This document shows positions 11,635-21,747 of a DNA stretch of 64,000 nucleotides, piece after piece. The notes under the pieces are model-generated. The model searched no databases. It was not told the origin of the DNA and worked only from the letters and a program-made list of their open reading frames with translations. A program made the position numbers and the translations under genes. How positions within the stretch are numbered: the stretch's first letter is position 1; each line of letters begins with the position of its first letter. This DNA comes from Adiantum capillus-veneris (lineage: Eukaryota > Streptophyta > Polypodiopsida > Polypodiales > Pteridaceae), in assembly GCA_014529385.2 (NCBI GenBank), contig CM043959.1, forward strand, positions 88,697,529-88,761,528. The letters are read 5' to 3'.

Positions 11635-12624
11635 ATGCAAAATTTGCAAATCCCCATGTCCGGTGCGTTTAATGCTAGCATTTTACAATGGACACTTGTG
11701 CATGACGCGTGCTCGAAGTACAAGGTTATGCGACATGCAATTATCCCATGGTCACTCGTTGATGATTTTGTGCACGGCGAAGGTAAAATTGATGGCTATG
11801 ATACTGTATTCAAGAAGTACACTCACCATCATCATCTTCCGGATGAAAAGAAGAGGTTGCTCAATGATGCATGGATTGAAAAGATTGTGTGAGTGCCAAA
11901 TGATTATCGGTAACCTCCTAGTTTTTTCAATCATTACTAGGTGTTTTTTAGCATTGGTCTCACAATTCTAACTTGTAGGTTTTGGTGTGCTTATGGTCGG
12001 TACGACGAGCGACATGTTGCTACCCCTCATTCTAGCAATGCCCATGCTGCATCATTACCAAGTGAGGCTGGCACAAGCAAGAAAACTCGAAGGCGACGCA
12101 ATAAAAGCCTCTTCAAGAGAGGATGTCAGTGCCATTTCAATATTAGCCGCTTGGCGTGTGATCAAAGCCTTGGGTTGATCTCATATGTTCATCCCTATCA
12201 TACTGACAAGGATGATTTGGTTTGTCATGGTGAGGGTTCTCAAATCTTGTTCTCTCCATGGGTGTCAAAGGAAAAGAAATTATGGGTGTATGATCTACTC
12301 CGGCGAGGGTTCACTCCTCAAGAGGTATTAGACGGACATATTAAAGCATTGCACAATCAACTCACAATGGATCCCCTCCATTCTACCACGAGAGATGATT
12401 TTCTCTCCATACGTGACATTCTCAACATATCACGAAAGATAGCGGCTGAGACAATTCAACTGCATGAGGACGATGCCGAGAGCACGAGGCAGTGGTGTCT
12501 TGAGAATGAGGCTATGGTTTTCATCTACCAAGAGCAAGACCTCACACATAGCAAGGATTTCATTCACCTTCACGGATTAAATGTTAACCAAAGCCCATCT
12601 CCATTGATGCTCCACCTAGACTAA
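11635..12624 (+). CDS. Two-exon Cys/His-rich protein, probably N-terminal part of a MULE/FAR1-like transposase-derived gene
   Basis: Two open frames join through a canonical intron: exon 1 is 11635-11888, the intron is 11889-11978 (90 bp, GTGAGT to CTTGTAG), and exon 2 is 11979-12624. A Val codon spans the junction and the frame is kept, giving about 299 residues. Visible motifs are FWCAYGRYD at the start of exon 2, a basic stretch TRRRRNK, then KRGCQCHF, HPYH and VCHG. These could form a zinc-binding, GCM/WRKY-like DNA-binding module as found at the N-terminus of plant MULE transposases. A helical region with WVYDLLRRGFTPQEV follows. No DDE catalytic core is present before the stop. The start was chosen as the first ATG after the microsatellite; M8 is an alternative. 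Family assignment is tentative, and it may be a truncated transposase or a domesticated gene. Confidence 0.5.
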
Positions 12625-12766
12625 TATCTCTAAGAGCCCTCCACCCAAACGAATTTTTTACTTGCCATTCTCTCTCTCTCTCTCTGGACCTTCATTAAAA
12701 CGTGTCCGGCTCAGCCATACAAGCGCTGCACGCACGCAGAGATAGAGAGGGCTGATAGAGAGCAAG

Positions 12767-12768
<2 letters not shown>

Positions 12769-12804
<36 letters not shown>
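12769..12804. repeat. (GA)n microsatellite
   Basis: A perfect GA run of about 36 bp. Confidence 0.95.
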
Positions 12805-12805
<1 letters not shown>

Positions 12806-12897
12806 GGACCATTAATCCACAAACCTCGTACCATGCGATGGTGATGCTGCATATGCAGAAAAGGCGAGATCCAAGGCCGCTCTTCGCTCTTGCCGGT

Positions 12898-12961
12898 AAT
12901 TGCAGCAGCCACGTTGAAACTCTTTGTCGCAGTGTGCACACACACCCACACACACACGCAC

Positions 12962-13010
<49 letters not shown>

Positions 13011-13175
13011 CTCACCAAACTGCAGGTCTCTTGGGGGCGTGGTGAGCTCGGCAAGCTAAGCCTGCCCTGGAGAGTTAACGAGCTGCGTCACAGCAATGAG
13101 AGAAGCAAATTGTAGCAGCCACGTTGAGACTCTCTGTCCGCAGTGTAGCACACACACCCACACACACACGCGCGC

Positions 13176-13220
<45 letters not shown>

Positions 13221-13318
13221 CTCACCAAACTGCAGGTCTCCTACGGCCGTGGTGAGCTCGGCTAGCTAAGCCTGCCCTGGAGAGTTAATGAGCTGCGTCA
13301 CAGCAATGAGAGAAGCAA
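12898..13318. repeat. Tandem duplication, two units of about 210 bp, each with (CA)n(GA)n core
   Basis: The phrase GCAGCCACGTTGA begins both units, at 12,904 and 13,114. Each unit continues with a CA tract, a long GA tract, TCTCACCAAACTGCAGGTCT and CACAGCAATGAGAGAAGCAA. The units differ by scattered substitutions and by the CGCGCG insertion in the second CA tract. No conserved frame is visible across the two units. Confidence 0.9.
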
Positions 13319-13332
13319 TGCAGAGAGAAAGC

Positions 13333-13382
<50 letters not shown>
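13333..13382. repeat. Compound (GT)n(GA)n microsatellite
   Basis: About 10 GT units are followed by about 14 GA units, directly after the 210-bp tandem duplication. Confidence 0.95.
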
Positions 13383-13385
<3 letters not shown>

Positions 13386-14340
13386 GGCGAGCTGGCTGGA
13401 GACAGAAAAAGTCAGAGGCAGGCCGAGCCTTCACTGCAAGAGCAGCTCGCTGGCTCATGGGGTCCACGGCTCAGCCCTGCTCGCGCTCGCCGTCACATGG
13501 GCTCCATGGCTCGTCGCCGGCGGCTCATAGCTGGAGGGTATGTTGCCAGCGTGCATGTCTACTGCCACCATGAAAAAGCAAGTCAAAAGCCACGTAGGAC
13601 TAGCAAGCCTATAGTTAACCAAAGCCCAAATGCACAAACCATTAATTTCTAGATGAGATTCTCTTGGGATCTAGGAATCGTAAAGGAGATGTCCCTTCAA
13701 GATGTCGCCATCACCTTGTCCGCGCGTTCCCACGTCTTGCTTACTGCCTGTCTGCATTCCTTCCCCCAGTTTCCCTTCCCTCAATGCGCTCCCACACCTC
13801 AGTTTGCATGGCTTTGCCTTTTCCCCAGGGCGGAGTTATTCGGTATGAGTCTGTAGCCGCTACAGACTGACTAATTACTCATACATGGTCCGGTATATAT
13901 TATAGGGCATTTTGCTAGCAGCTTTTTGCATCTTAAAACCGACGAGCAACTGATCAAGCTTTGCCTTTCTACTTCATGATCGAGAGGTGCTAGCATGGAG
14001 AGAGCCTGGCTAGCATTCCAATCTTCATGATTGCACTATCAATGCCCGTGCAAATTCCATGCATGGCGACCTCATGAACTCTCCAGCCTCTCGTTCCTGC
14101 AATGTGACGAACTGATCATGATGGCTGTTGGAAATCCTCTCCAAGTAGCCGCTGTTGACATTCGAAGGCTACTGATCTTCTTGTTCGACGTTGAATCGTG
14201 CCTCCTTTCTTCCAGGCAATGCATCAAGGTAGCAGTGTGGTTACCTTATCGTGGGATTGGGTTGGCGTGTTGCTAGTGGCAATAGTGATACTAGCCAGCT
14301 GTGGGTTCCTCCAACAAGGTCACGGAGCAGCTTCGTCTGC

Positions 14341-14343
<3 letters not shown>

Positions 14344-14384
<41 letters not shown>
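14344..14384. repeat. (GA)n microsatellite
   Basis: A perfect GA run of about 41 bp. Confidence 0.95.
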
Positions 14385-14386
<2 letters not shown>

Positions 14387-14805
14387 GAGCAAATCTGCGA
14401 TGTCGACAACCATTTTGAATTCAACGTCGTCGTCCAAGGGAAGATCAGGAAGGCTGTGGCGAAAGGAATTGCTATAGCTGTAGGCTACAACACTCGTCCC
14501 CTGCTTGGCTTTGGTAACACGTCCTGCTCGATTAACATCCTCGCCTTTTGCGCCTATTCCTGCACAGACTTTCCTTCTGTCCGTGCCAGCAAGCTCTTCC
14601 TCCTTGTGACGACCATCGCCTTGAGACACGCACACAGACCAGCTCTAGTCGAGGGCTGTCATACAAACAAACTCTTGCTTCACTCTAATTTCCTACACAC
14701 AAACCAGAGCGAGCAATGCTTTTTCCTACAGACATGTACACGGCACTGCAGCTGAGGGTTGCCCAGCCACAGAGAAATGAGACGACAGCTACCTCTCTCT
14801 CGTCA

Positions 14806-14808
<3 letters not shown>

Positions 14809-14866
<58 letters not shown>
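14809..14866. repeat. (CT)n microsatellite
   Basis: A perfect CT run of about 58 bp. Confidence 0.95.
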
Positions 14867-14868
<2 letters not shown>

Positions 14869-15500
14869 GCTCGACGTGCTACCTGCTCCTCCCTTCAGAG
14901 GCAGCTGGTTCTCCACAATGGCTTTCCCATCACCATGGCGCAATGCCTCACCCACCGGCTCAGAGGAATACAGCAGGCATTGACCTCCCCCTTTTGATCA
15001 TCTCTCTCCTCCACCTCTCATATGCTTACCGTATCGCTCCCTTTCTCCCCTCCACGTGCCATCGCTCTCTTTTTCCATCCTATACCCATGAGAGAATCTT
15101 CCTTGATTCTATCTAATTAGGTCCATTTCGGAAATTGGTAGGGCCTACGAGCAATACAATAGTAAATTTGCACAAGAGTGAGGAATTATTTTGATATCAA
15201 GAGGTTGCTAGCAAACTAGGAGCTAAAGATTCATCCAAACTATCTAGAATTCAAGCTACATAATCGTTACAATACCTCTTGACCTTCACTCACTTCAAAG
15301 CCTCACAGATACTATAGCAAGAATTTTTCTTACCATGGGCTTAGCCTTTAGGGAGAGCTCCACCATGAATGAAACAAGCGCTTCATAGTGATGTGTGACC
15401 AACACCAAGGGTGAGCATGCCGGTGTGTGGACAACACCAAACTTGTTGTGCACTACATTATCACATTCATCCAAGCGAGCACATATACATCAAAAGTGAG

Positions 15501-18040
15501 CATGACTTAGGACGAGACAAATAAAAATCTTTGATAATGCCTATCCCAAATTGATTGGCCACCCAACCAGAGTGCAACTACAACATGTATATCAAGGCCA
15601 AATCCATAGTGACAAAAATGATAGATTCTATCATACAAAGCCCGAAATATTGAGCCCTAGCAATGGTTTAATCACTACTATAGCTTGGAGTGACTCTAAG
15701 TGTGGAAGGTACAGAGTACAAATGGAGCTTTGTACTCACTCACTCTTAGTTTGATTTCCAAAGCCTCACTTCCCTTGAAAATGGCCCCACCTAGCAATGA
15801 ACATGAGCTGTCAATGGCCATGCCGACAATAAGCCCCATGCCAATTTTGGTTAATAAAACCAATGAACAAAGATGTAGTGATGAGACTCTGACCCCTTAG
15901 CCAAAAACATTATTATAGCCCCTATAAAAATTGAGAAATACTTATTGCCATACGTTCTCAATAATGAATTAAAAGATAAATAAAGCCACCATGCCATACA
16001 AAATATTGGAAAGACCGTGAATTGAACCCCAAGTAGAAATGCTATAGGAAAGATAGCAAATGCATTGACTTTAAAGTTAAGCAAGATGCCATTGAGAGCA
16101 CCCAATGACATAGAAATGCCACACTTTGAAGCGAAAGCTCTCAAACTTGTCTCACAAAGTTTTGATAGTGCTAATAAGTTGTAAAATGACCAAACAGAAG
16201 ATGAAAAATAGCATATCCTAGAGTTTAAGCTAGTGTGTAGTAACCCACCAGTAAATTATACGTACCAACATGAACTTGGGTTTGAGTTCCGAATGGTGAG
16301 AAACTTGGATGAGAATCTAGACCCTCCTCTTATGCCTAAAATCTAGATCCAACAAGATCCAATCGTTGGAGTTGTATAAATGGGTGCCTCGTGCAACGTT
16401 TACAAAGTGACATTATCAAATGAAGCAATGGTCTTCAATAGAAATTGGCCTACCCGCATGTGCTCAAGCATTTGTGGTCAGGGACAATATTTGACCTAGT
16501 TTTGTAGCAATGGGCTTCGACTTCATCAGCATAAGGTTATAGATTTGAGCCTGGGAGATTAGTTGTTGGATTTGATTTCTTTGATCCATGATGTTTTTGG
16601 CTTGATTTTCTTTTACACCCTCAAGTAATGAGAATAACTTCTCACTGACTTTAGTGTCTTCGTGGTGTGACAAGCCAGTGGATCAAGTGCCCTTTACTAT
16701 CCACTGCATACTTGGAAGTAGTCAAATTTGACCACAAAAAGTGTACAGTCAATCTTGTTTTTGTGGGGAGTCCTAAGCATATGCTTGGTTCTCTAGCAAG
16801 CTCACCAAACCAACGAGAAAATCCTAAAGCAAAAAGGCTTCTCTTAAGTCTTCACTTCTCAGGCCACCTTCACCATTAAAGAAGCAAATATTGCCTCAAG
16901 AAACAATGGATCTTCTCAAATCTGAAGCCATGAAAAAAATGGAGGACATTGACAAGTTGACCCAGGTCAAAGGAGCAGGCATGCCTAATACTAAGGTGCT
17001 AGCTTGTGTATTGATTAAATTCAACAACGGAACAAAATGGTATGTGTCTACGCTCTCAACCTGCCTCTGCTGAAGACTATGCTAAACTCTTTGTAATAAG
17101 TGAAGCAAGTGCACCTAAAGAACTCGAGGGAAATAAAGTTGTAAAGCTATAAATTGAACCTTTAGAGCCATCAAAGACTAATGAAGTAGTGCAAGCCAAT
17201 CATCTACAAGATGAAAATCAACGTGCACCTCTAAGCGATAAAAGAAAATGAAGCTGGAGATCCAATCCTTACCACTAGGTATCAAAGACTCTTGAAGTGG
17301 TATTGGCTATTTCAACCCTACCAACCAAGCTACTAATCGAGTCTCAAAGACACATAAGGACTTCAATACTTATGCTTAACCTCACTGAATGAAGAGGTTA
17401 AGAATACTATGCTAGCTTACAAGACTCAAATTCTTCTAGGTAAACCTAAACTTGAATCCTCTAAATCCAATATGAGCTTGGAATATTTTCAATGCAAGTG
17501 TATAGGTAGGCTAGAGACATCATCGTCCAGAGGCTTTCACATTACTATTAAAGATTTCTATGTTACGTCATCAGGTAGCCTACAAAAAGAATTGATCTTA
17601 AGCAAGGAACGAGTAAAAGACCATAAATCAATTATTGTGAAATCCCATACCGAGTGAACAAAAAGCAACTAGTGGCACTGTAATTTTCTAGTGCAAAGAG
17701 CAAGCCAAGACTAGGTGCTATTCAAATGGCCCCCCTTGAGAAATTTCACCCTCCAACCTTCCTCAACCATTGCGAAAATCAAGTCCAATGATCTCTATGG
17801 AGAATAAACAGCCATAATCAAAGCTTTCCTACAAGTTTGAAAGGGGGTGAAATCTAACTTCCAAGGCTCAAGGTGTTCTATTGATGGCTACAAACAATGC
17901 TGACAAAATGCACACAATGAGATTCTTAGGGCTAAATCCACCATTAACATGCCGCACTACTGCCATAGTCAATCTAGAGAAAAGCCAACAATGAGCTACA
18001 ATGGAAAAGCACTATCATAGTACAGAAATCTAACCCAATT
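15501..18040. other. No confident gene; possibly a decayed retroelement
   Basis: Short open frames of up to 97 codons occur on both strands with no clear domain. The stretch 16,890-17,660 on the plus strand is Lys/Glu-rich and could be the decayed spacer before the retropepsin-like relic at 18,041, but this is a guess from position only. Confidence 0.35.
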
Positions 18041-18180
18041 GAAGCCCCACCTACAAGAATTTCCATTGTACTGGAATTTGTAAATGGAACACGTGCGCAA
18101 TGCTTAACTCTAATTGATCACAAAGTAGAGTGCAACATGGTCTCCCACCAAACTTGGAGTATGCTTGGAAAGCCGTTACT
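18041..18180 (+). pseudogene. Retropepsin-like relic
   Basis: The plus-strand translation from GAA at 18,074 reads EFVNGTRAQC, then LTLIDHKVECNMVSHQTW and SMLGKPLL. The pattern hLID-x-x-xECNhVS-x-x-TW-x-x-LGKP matches the active-site region of retroelement aspartic proteases, in which IDSGAECN-type sequences occur. The catalytic Asp is kept, but the following Ser/Thr-Gly has become His-Lys, so it would be inactive. Reverse transcriptase or other pol domains are not recognisable next to it. Confidence 0.35.
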
Positions 18181-18785
18181 TAAAAAAAGGACCAAAACAA
18201 TGGGTACTACCCTTAGCATCCAAAAGCAATGGAGCACGTATAATTCTAGGTGATGGTTTTTAAGACATGCTAGAAGAAGTAGTCCTTGGATGACATTGGA
18301 TGGCTCAACACCAATAACACAAAGGAATCTTCTCATCTTTTCTGGGCAAATTGAGGTATAAATACAAGTACCATTGGTGAAGCAAAGAAAGCCAATGAAA
18401 GCCTTGAAATCCTCCAATGCTTTCTTCACCAATTATCACCAAGGTCACTTGTCAAGAGATGTGGATTATCTGATATAGATGCATATGCGATGTAGATACA
18501 TATGGGATCTATATGTCGGAGGCATTGGTAATGTCCACTTTAGATTTTTCCTAGGCCTATTTACACAAAAAGAAGGACAGTGTGATTGAAGTTACTTCAA
18601 GGGACCGTACACAACAAACAAGAAATACAAGGTGTACAAGCCAAAGTAACCCTGTCTTTGGAGCGGCGACATTTTTCTATAATGCCCTGTTGTGATGACT
18701 ATCCGCATCATGTGCAGCCTTTCTGCAATAATTAGGACAGCTTGCCTCACCATTTTTGCAAAGATCCCTGCGTAGTAAAGACAAG

Positions 18786-18790
<5 letters not shown>

Positions 18791-18833
<43 letters not shown>
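18791..18833. repeat. (GA)n microsatellite inside the last ABCC intron
   Basis: A perfect GA run of about 43 bp lies inside a 76-bp predicted intron. Confidence 0.95.
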
Positions 18834-18836
<3 letters not shown>

Positions 18837-19139
18837 ATCCAACCTTGATTATTGGAATTGAGAAGATTGTGTGGAGAATCAAACTCTGCAACTCGGCCGC
18901 CTGCTGCCAAAATCAGGACGCGATCACAATCAATAATAGTGTCAATTCTATGAGCAATTGTGAGCATGGTACAATCTTCGAAGGTTGTTCGTATGGTTCT
19001 TTGTATTAGCGCGTTTGTCTCTCCATCAATTGTGGAAGTGGCTTCTTCCATCACTACGACTTGTGATCTTCACAAACAGTTGCAAGTTTAGCCAGAACTC
19101 GTGACAAATTGTATCCATGGCAGATTGTCTCAAGTCTAA

Positions 19140-19399
19140 GGCTAGGTTCAGACTGAGCTGGCAAAAGAAAGAAGTCTTCACAAATTTGTCGCCGCCTAGT
19201 GTGAACGGTGTGGAGGCGGAACAATGAAAAAGCAGAGGGGGCTGAGAGAGGCCATCAACTCTTCCGCGGGGGGGGGGGGGGTCGGAAGAAAAATGGAGGG
19301 CCCGGCGAAAGAGTGCCTCAACTTCACCCAATCAACTTTTGCCATGGAGCATTGACGCCCCTTTGCAGTTTTCTTCCACCGCCTAGTCTGAACCCACCC
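19140..19399. mobile_element. Tourist-like MITE (260 bp)
   Basis: The ends are inverted repeats: GGCTAGGTTCAGACT on the left, and GGGTGGGTTCAGACT read inward from the right, identical at 13 of 15 positions. The element is flanked on both sides by TAA (19,137-19,139 and 19,400-19,402). A 3-bp TAA duplication with GG-starting termini is typical of PIF/Harbinger-derived Tourist MITEs. It has no coding capacity and carries a run of 14 G at 19,268-19,281. It sits between two conserved coding pieces of the ABCC fragment. Confidence 0.75.
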
Positions 19400-20152
19400 T
19401 AAGAAGGGACCTTGCAAGACATATCAACTGTCGTCGGCCAACACTAAAATTTTTGCCATTTTGAGCTATTAAAATATCTAGACCTTTGTCCAGACTTCGA
19501 ATTTTTACTATTAGATGCACTCTTTCTAGTGCCTCAAAAATTTCTACATCTTCATAGAGCTCGAAGGGATCGAGATTGAATCTAACAAATCCATGAAACA
19601 AGATTGGATCCTGTATTGATGACAACAATTAAGTCTCAAAAGCACAATAGGCCCATGAACATTAACAAGAAGAAACTAACCATTTCTATGGACTTTTGTC
19701 TTCAAGTTTATGAAGATTCCATTCACAACTATTGATTACAATTGGAAATAATCTTAGCATGATGGAAACAAGACTTAAAAGCAGAGAGTATACGATGAGA
19801 TTTATCTCAAAGCTTTCAATTCTACTCAGCTTCTTCCCCATCACCTCTCTCCATCTCAGCTGCATCCCACGTTTGAATCCCACGTAATGTCTCAATTTAT
19901 ATTGGTCCCTTCTATGCTCTCATTCATGTTTAAGCTTCCTAGTCTAGATTATAGAGAGTCCCTTGGCATATGCAATTGCAACATGTTAGAGGTCCCTTCA
20001 TACCAATGCTTGTTCACATCCACATAGAGGGCCATTGTCTACTATAAGTAGGCAATTTTTCCACCTTGCAAGCCTACTAAGGTGCAAAGGTTTGACAAAA
20101 AACATTTAAAAGTCTTCATGTATCATTTTTTATGAGATTTTGGAGTACTTAT

Positions 20153-20456
20153 TGTTGAATTTTAACGTTTGATTAGATTAACATAGTTTCCTTTGACAAA
20201 TTTGATTTACCTAGTTTCGATCACCTACCATTTATTAGGTGGATACAATCTATTTTTCCTATATCATAGCCACCTAAAAGCACCCTATCTCTTCTCCCAT
20301 GGTTGTATATAAACACGATGTATTGTCTCTTTTTGTAAAAATAGTAAACTCGGTCTTTTGTGTGTGCTCTTCTAGTATTTATCTTCAACTTTGTCATTAG
20401 TCGCTTGTCTCTCTTTCATTTATCGATTTCAGTTAGTGTTAAGGTTAAGTTGATCA
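20153..20456 (+). repeat. Putative 5' LTR of a decayed copia element
   Basis: It begins TGTTGAATTTTAACG and contains a TATA box (GTATATAAAC, about 20,307-20,316). It precedes a Met-initiator primer site at 20,466. The exact 3' edge is uncertain, because the only CA close to the primer site leaves a longer gap than usual. Confidence 0.4.
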
Positions 20457-20465
20457 GTTTCTATA

Positions 20466-20477
20466 TGGTATCAGAGC
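20466..20477 (+). other. Primer binding site, initiator Met tRNA type
   Basis: TGGTATCAGAGC is the standard plant Ty1/copia primer site complementary to the 3' end of initiator tRNA-Met. Confidence 0.8.
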
Positions 20478-20577
20478 TCCCCTAATCTTCATTAGCCTTC
20501 ACTCTTGAGCTCCCTCTAGCATCTTCCAACCCATTAAGCTATAGCCTCTCCATTCCAAGGAATCCAAAACCTTGCAA

Positions 20578-21492
20578 TGGCAAGCATAGTTTCCTCTTCT
20601 TCTGCTACCTCTTACAAGCCCCCACCACACCATAGACAAACTCAATGGTTAGTGCTCAAGTGGAGCTCATACAACATCGCCATGGCAGGCAAGTGAAAAT
20701 GGTAAGAATCTTACCAACGCTCAAGCCATTTGGGAATTCTTTGAGTGTAGCTATAAGCATATTGACCTCATCTATCAAGTCTCTCTATACAAGAGACTAG
20801 TCAACACCAACATGCAAGAACAGGGAGTCACTGTCAAAATTTCTTGACAACTGGCACGCTCTACCTGATGAGGTCCTGATCTCTCGATTAGAGATCCCCA
20901 AGCAGTTGCAATCTATGCTTATACTTGCTCCTTTACCCGCTTCTTCGAGAGCATTTATCTCCACCCAAGACACTGTGGAGAACGTGCAGCTCCAAGGCTT
21001 GGTGGCAAAGATCTAGCCAGAGGAGACTCTACGTGAGCAAAGCTCACATTCTCATGAGTCTATATCACTTGCTACTACAGCCAAGACTACAAAGAACTAC
21101 AATCATCCCAATAAGTCTCAACCTTCGTCCAAGCAACATCCACACCAACAAGACCCAAAGAGGAACCATAAGATTTTCCAGAAGTGTCATTGCTATGGTC
21201 ATCTAGAGAAAGATTGCAGTTCTAAGTATAGAAATCATCAACAACATCAGCCCATTCTTCTTTCTCCACAACTCATAACCTCATGGCAGACATTAGGCTC
21301 AAGCTCATTCCATGAAGATTACCAATTACTTAGGTGATACTGTGCTCCTCTACAGTCGTATGATGTTGCTATAAGGAGTACTTCATCAGCTGATACATGG
21401 ATCTTGGACACAAATGCCACTCGCCATAGGACTCGTCACTATGAGTAGCTCACAAATGTTAAGTACTTAGGGAGTCTGTCATGAGGACATAG
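20578..21492 (+). pseudogene. Decayed Ty1/copia gag and start of protease, cut by Tat-2
   Basis: The plus strand contains, with shifting frames and stops, gag-like phrases (IWEFFECSYKHID, VSLYKRLVNTNM, LDNWHALPDEV). Further on are a damaged zinc-knuckle region (CHCYGHLEKDC) and the copia protease motif as WILDTNATRH, where an intact copy has WILDSGATxH. The frame is then lost at the left LTR of Tat-2 at 21,493. The continuation was not recognised after 33,691. It has been inactive for a long time. Confidence 0.6.
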
Positions 21493-21665
21493 TGAGGCGG
21501 TCCGGGGCGGGCAACAAGAAGAGCAACCTCTAGACACCCTTCAAGTCTCCCGTGCTGCTCAATTGGGTTGGGGTTGAAAAAACAACAAACACACACACAA
21601 ACCCGCAACCTAACCCTACACAATTTTGGGGCACCACCTAGTTTTGGATGCGAACTAGGACGCGT

Positions 21666-21747
<82 letters not shown>

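Larger units (their letters stand above)
13384..15500. other. No gene recognised; two further long microsatellites
   Basis: Open frames such as 14,198-14,755 run through the GA tract and show no family motif. The region holds (GA)n at 14,344-14,384 and (CT)n at 14,809-14,866. Nothing else is supported. Confidence 0.55.
18592..19610 (-). pseudogene. 3' end of a plant ABCC (MRP-type) ABC transporter gene, interrupted by a MITE
   Basis: Three pieces match the second nucleotide-binding domain of ABCC transporters, which pump glutathione conjugates and similar substrates across plant membranes using ATP. Piece A (19,403-19,610) has QDPILFHGFVRFNLDPF and the ABC signature as FSVGRRQ, followed by LICLARSLLR. 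Piece B (18,844-19,065) has [12 protein letters not shown], where Walker B normally reads LDEAT, then the H-loop LTIAHR and DRVLIL. Piece C (18,767 leftward) has GIFAKMVRQ, the usual C-terminal motif. B and C join in frame through a 76-bp GT-AG intron (18,768-18,843) that consists mostly of (GA)n. The A to B junction holds a 260-bp MITE plus about 70 bp and has no clear splice donor. No upstream exons were recognised, so I treat it as a fragment or pseudogene; an intact gene with long introns is not excluded. Confidence 0.7.

Noticed and set aside
14198-14755. 185-codon open frame with an Arg-Glu repeat
   Set aside because: It is open mainly because it crosses a GA microsatellite; there is no domain, splice support or conserved start.
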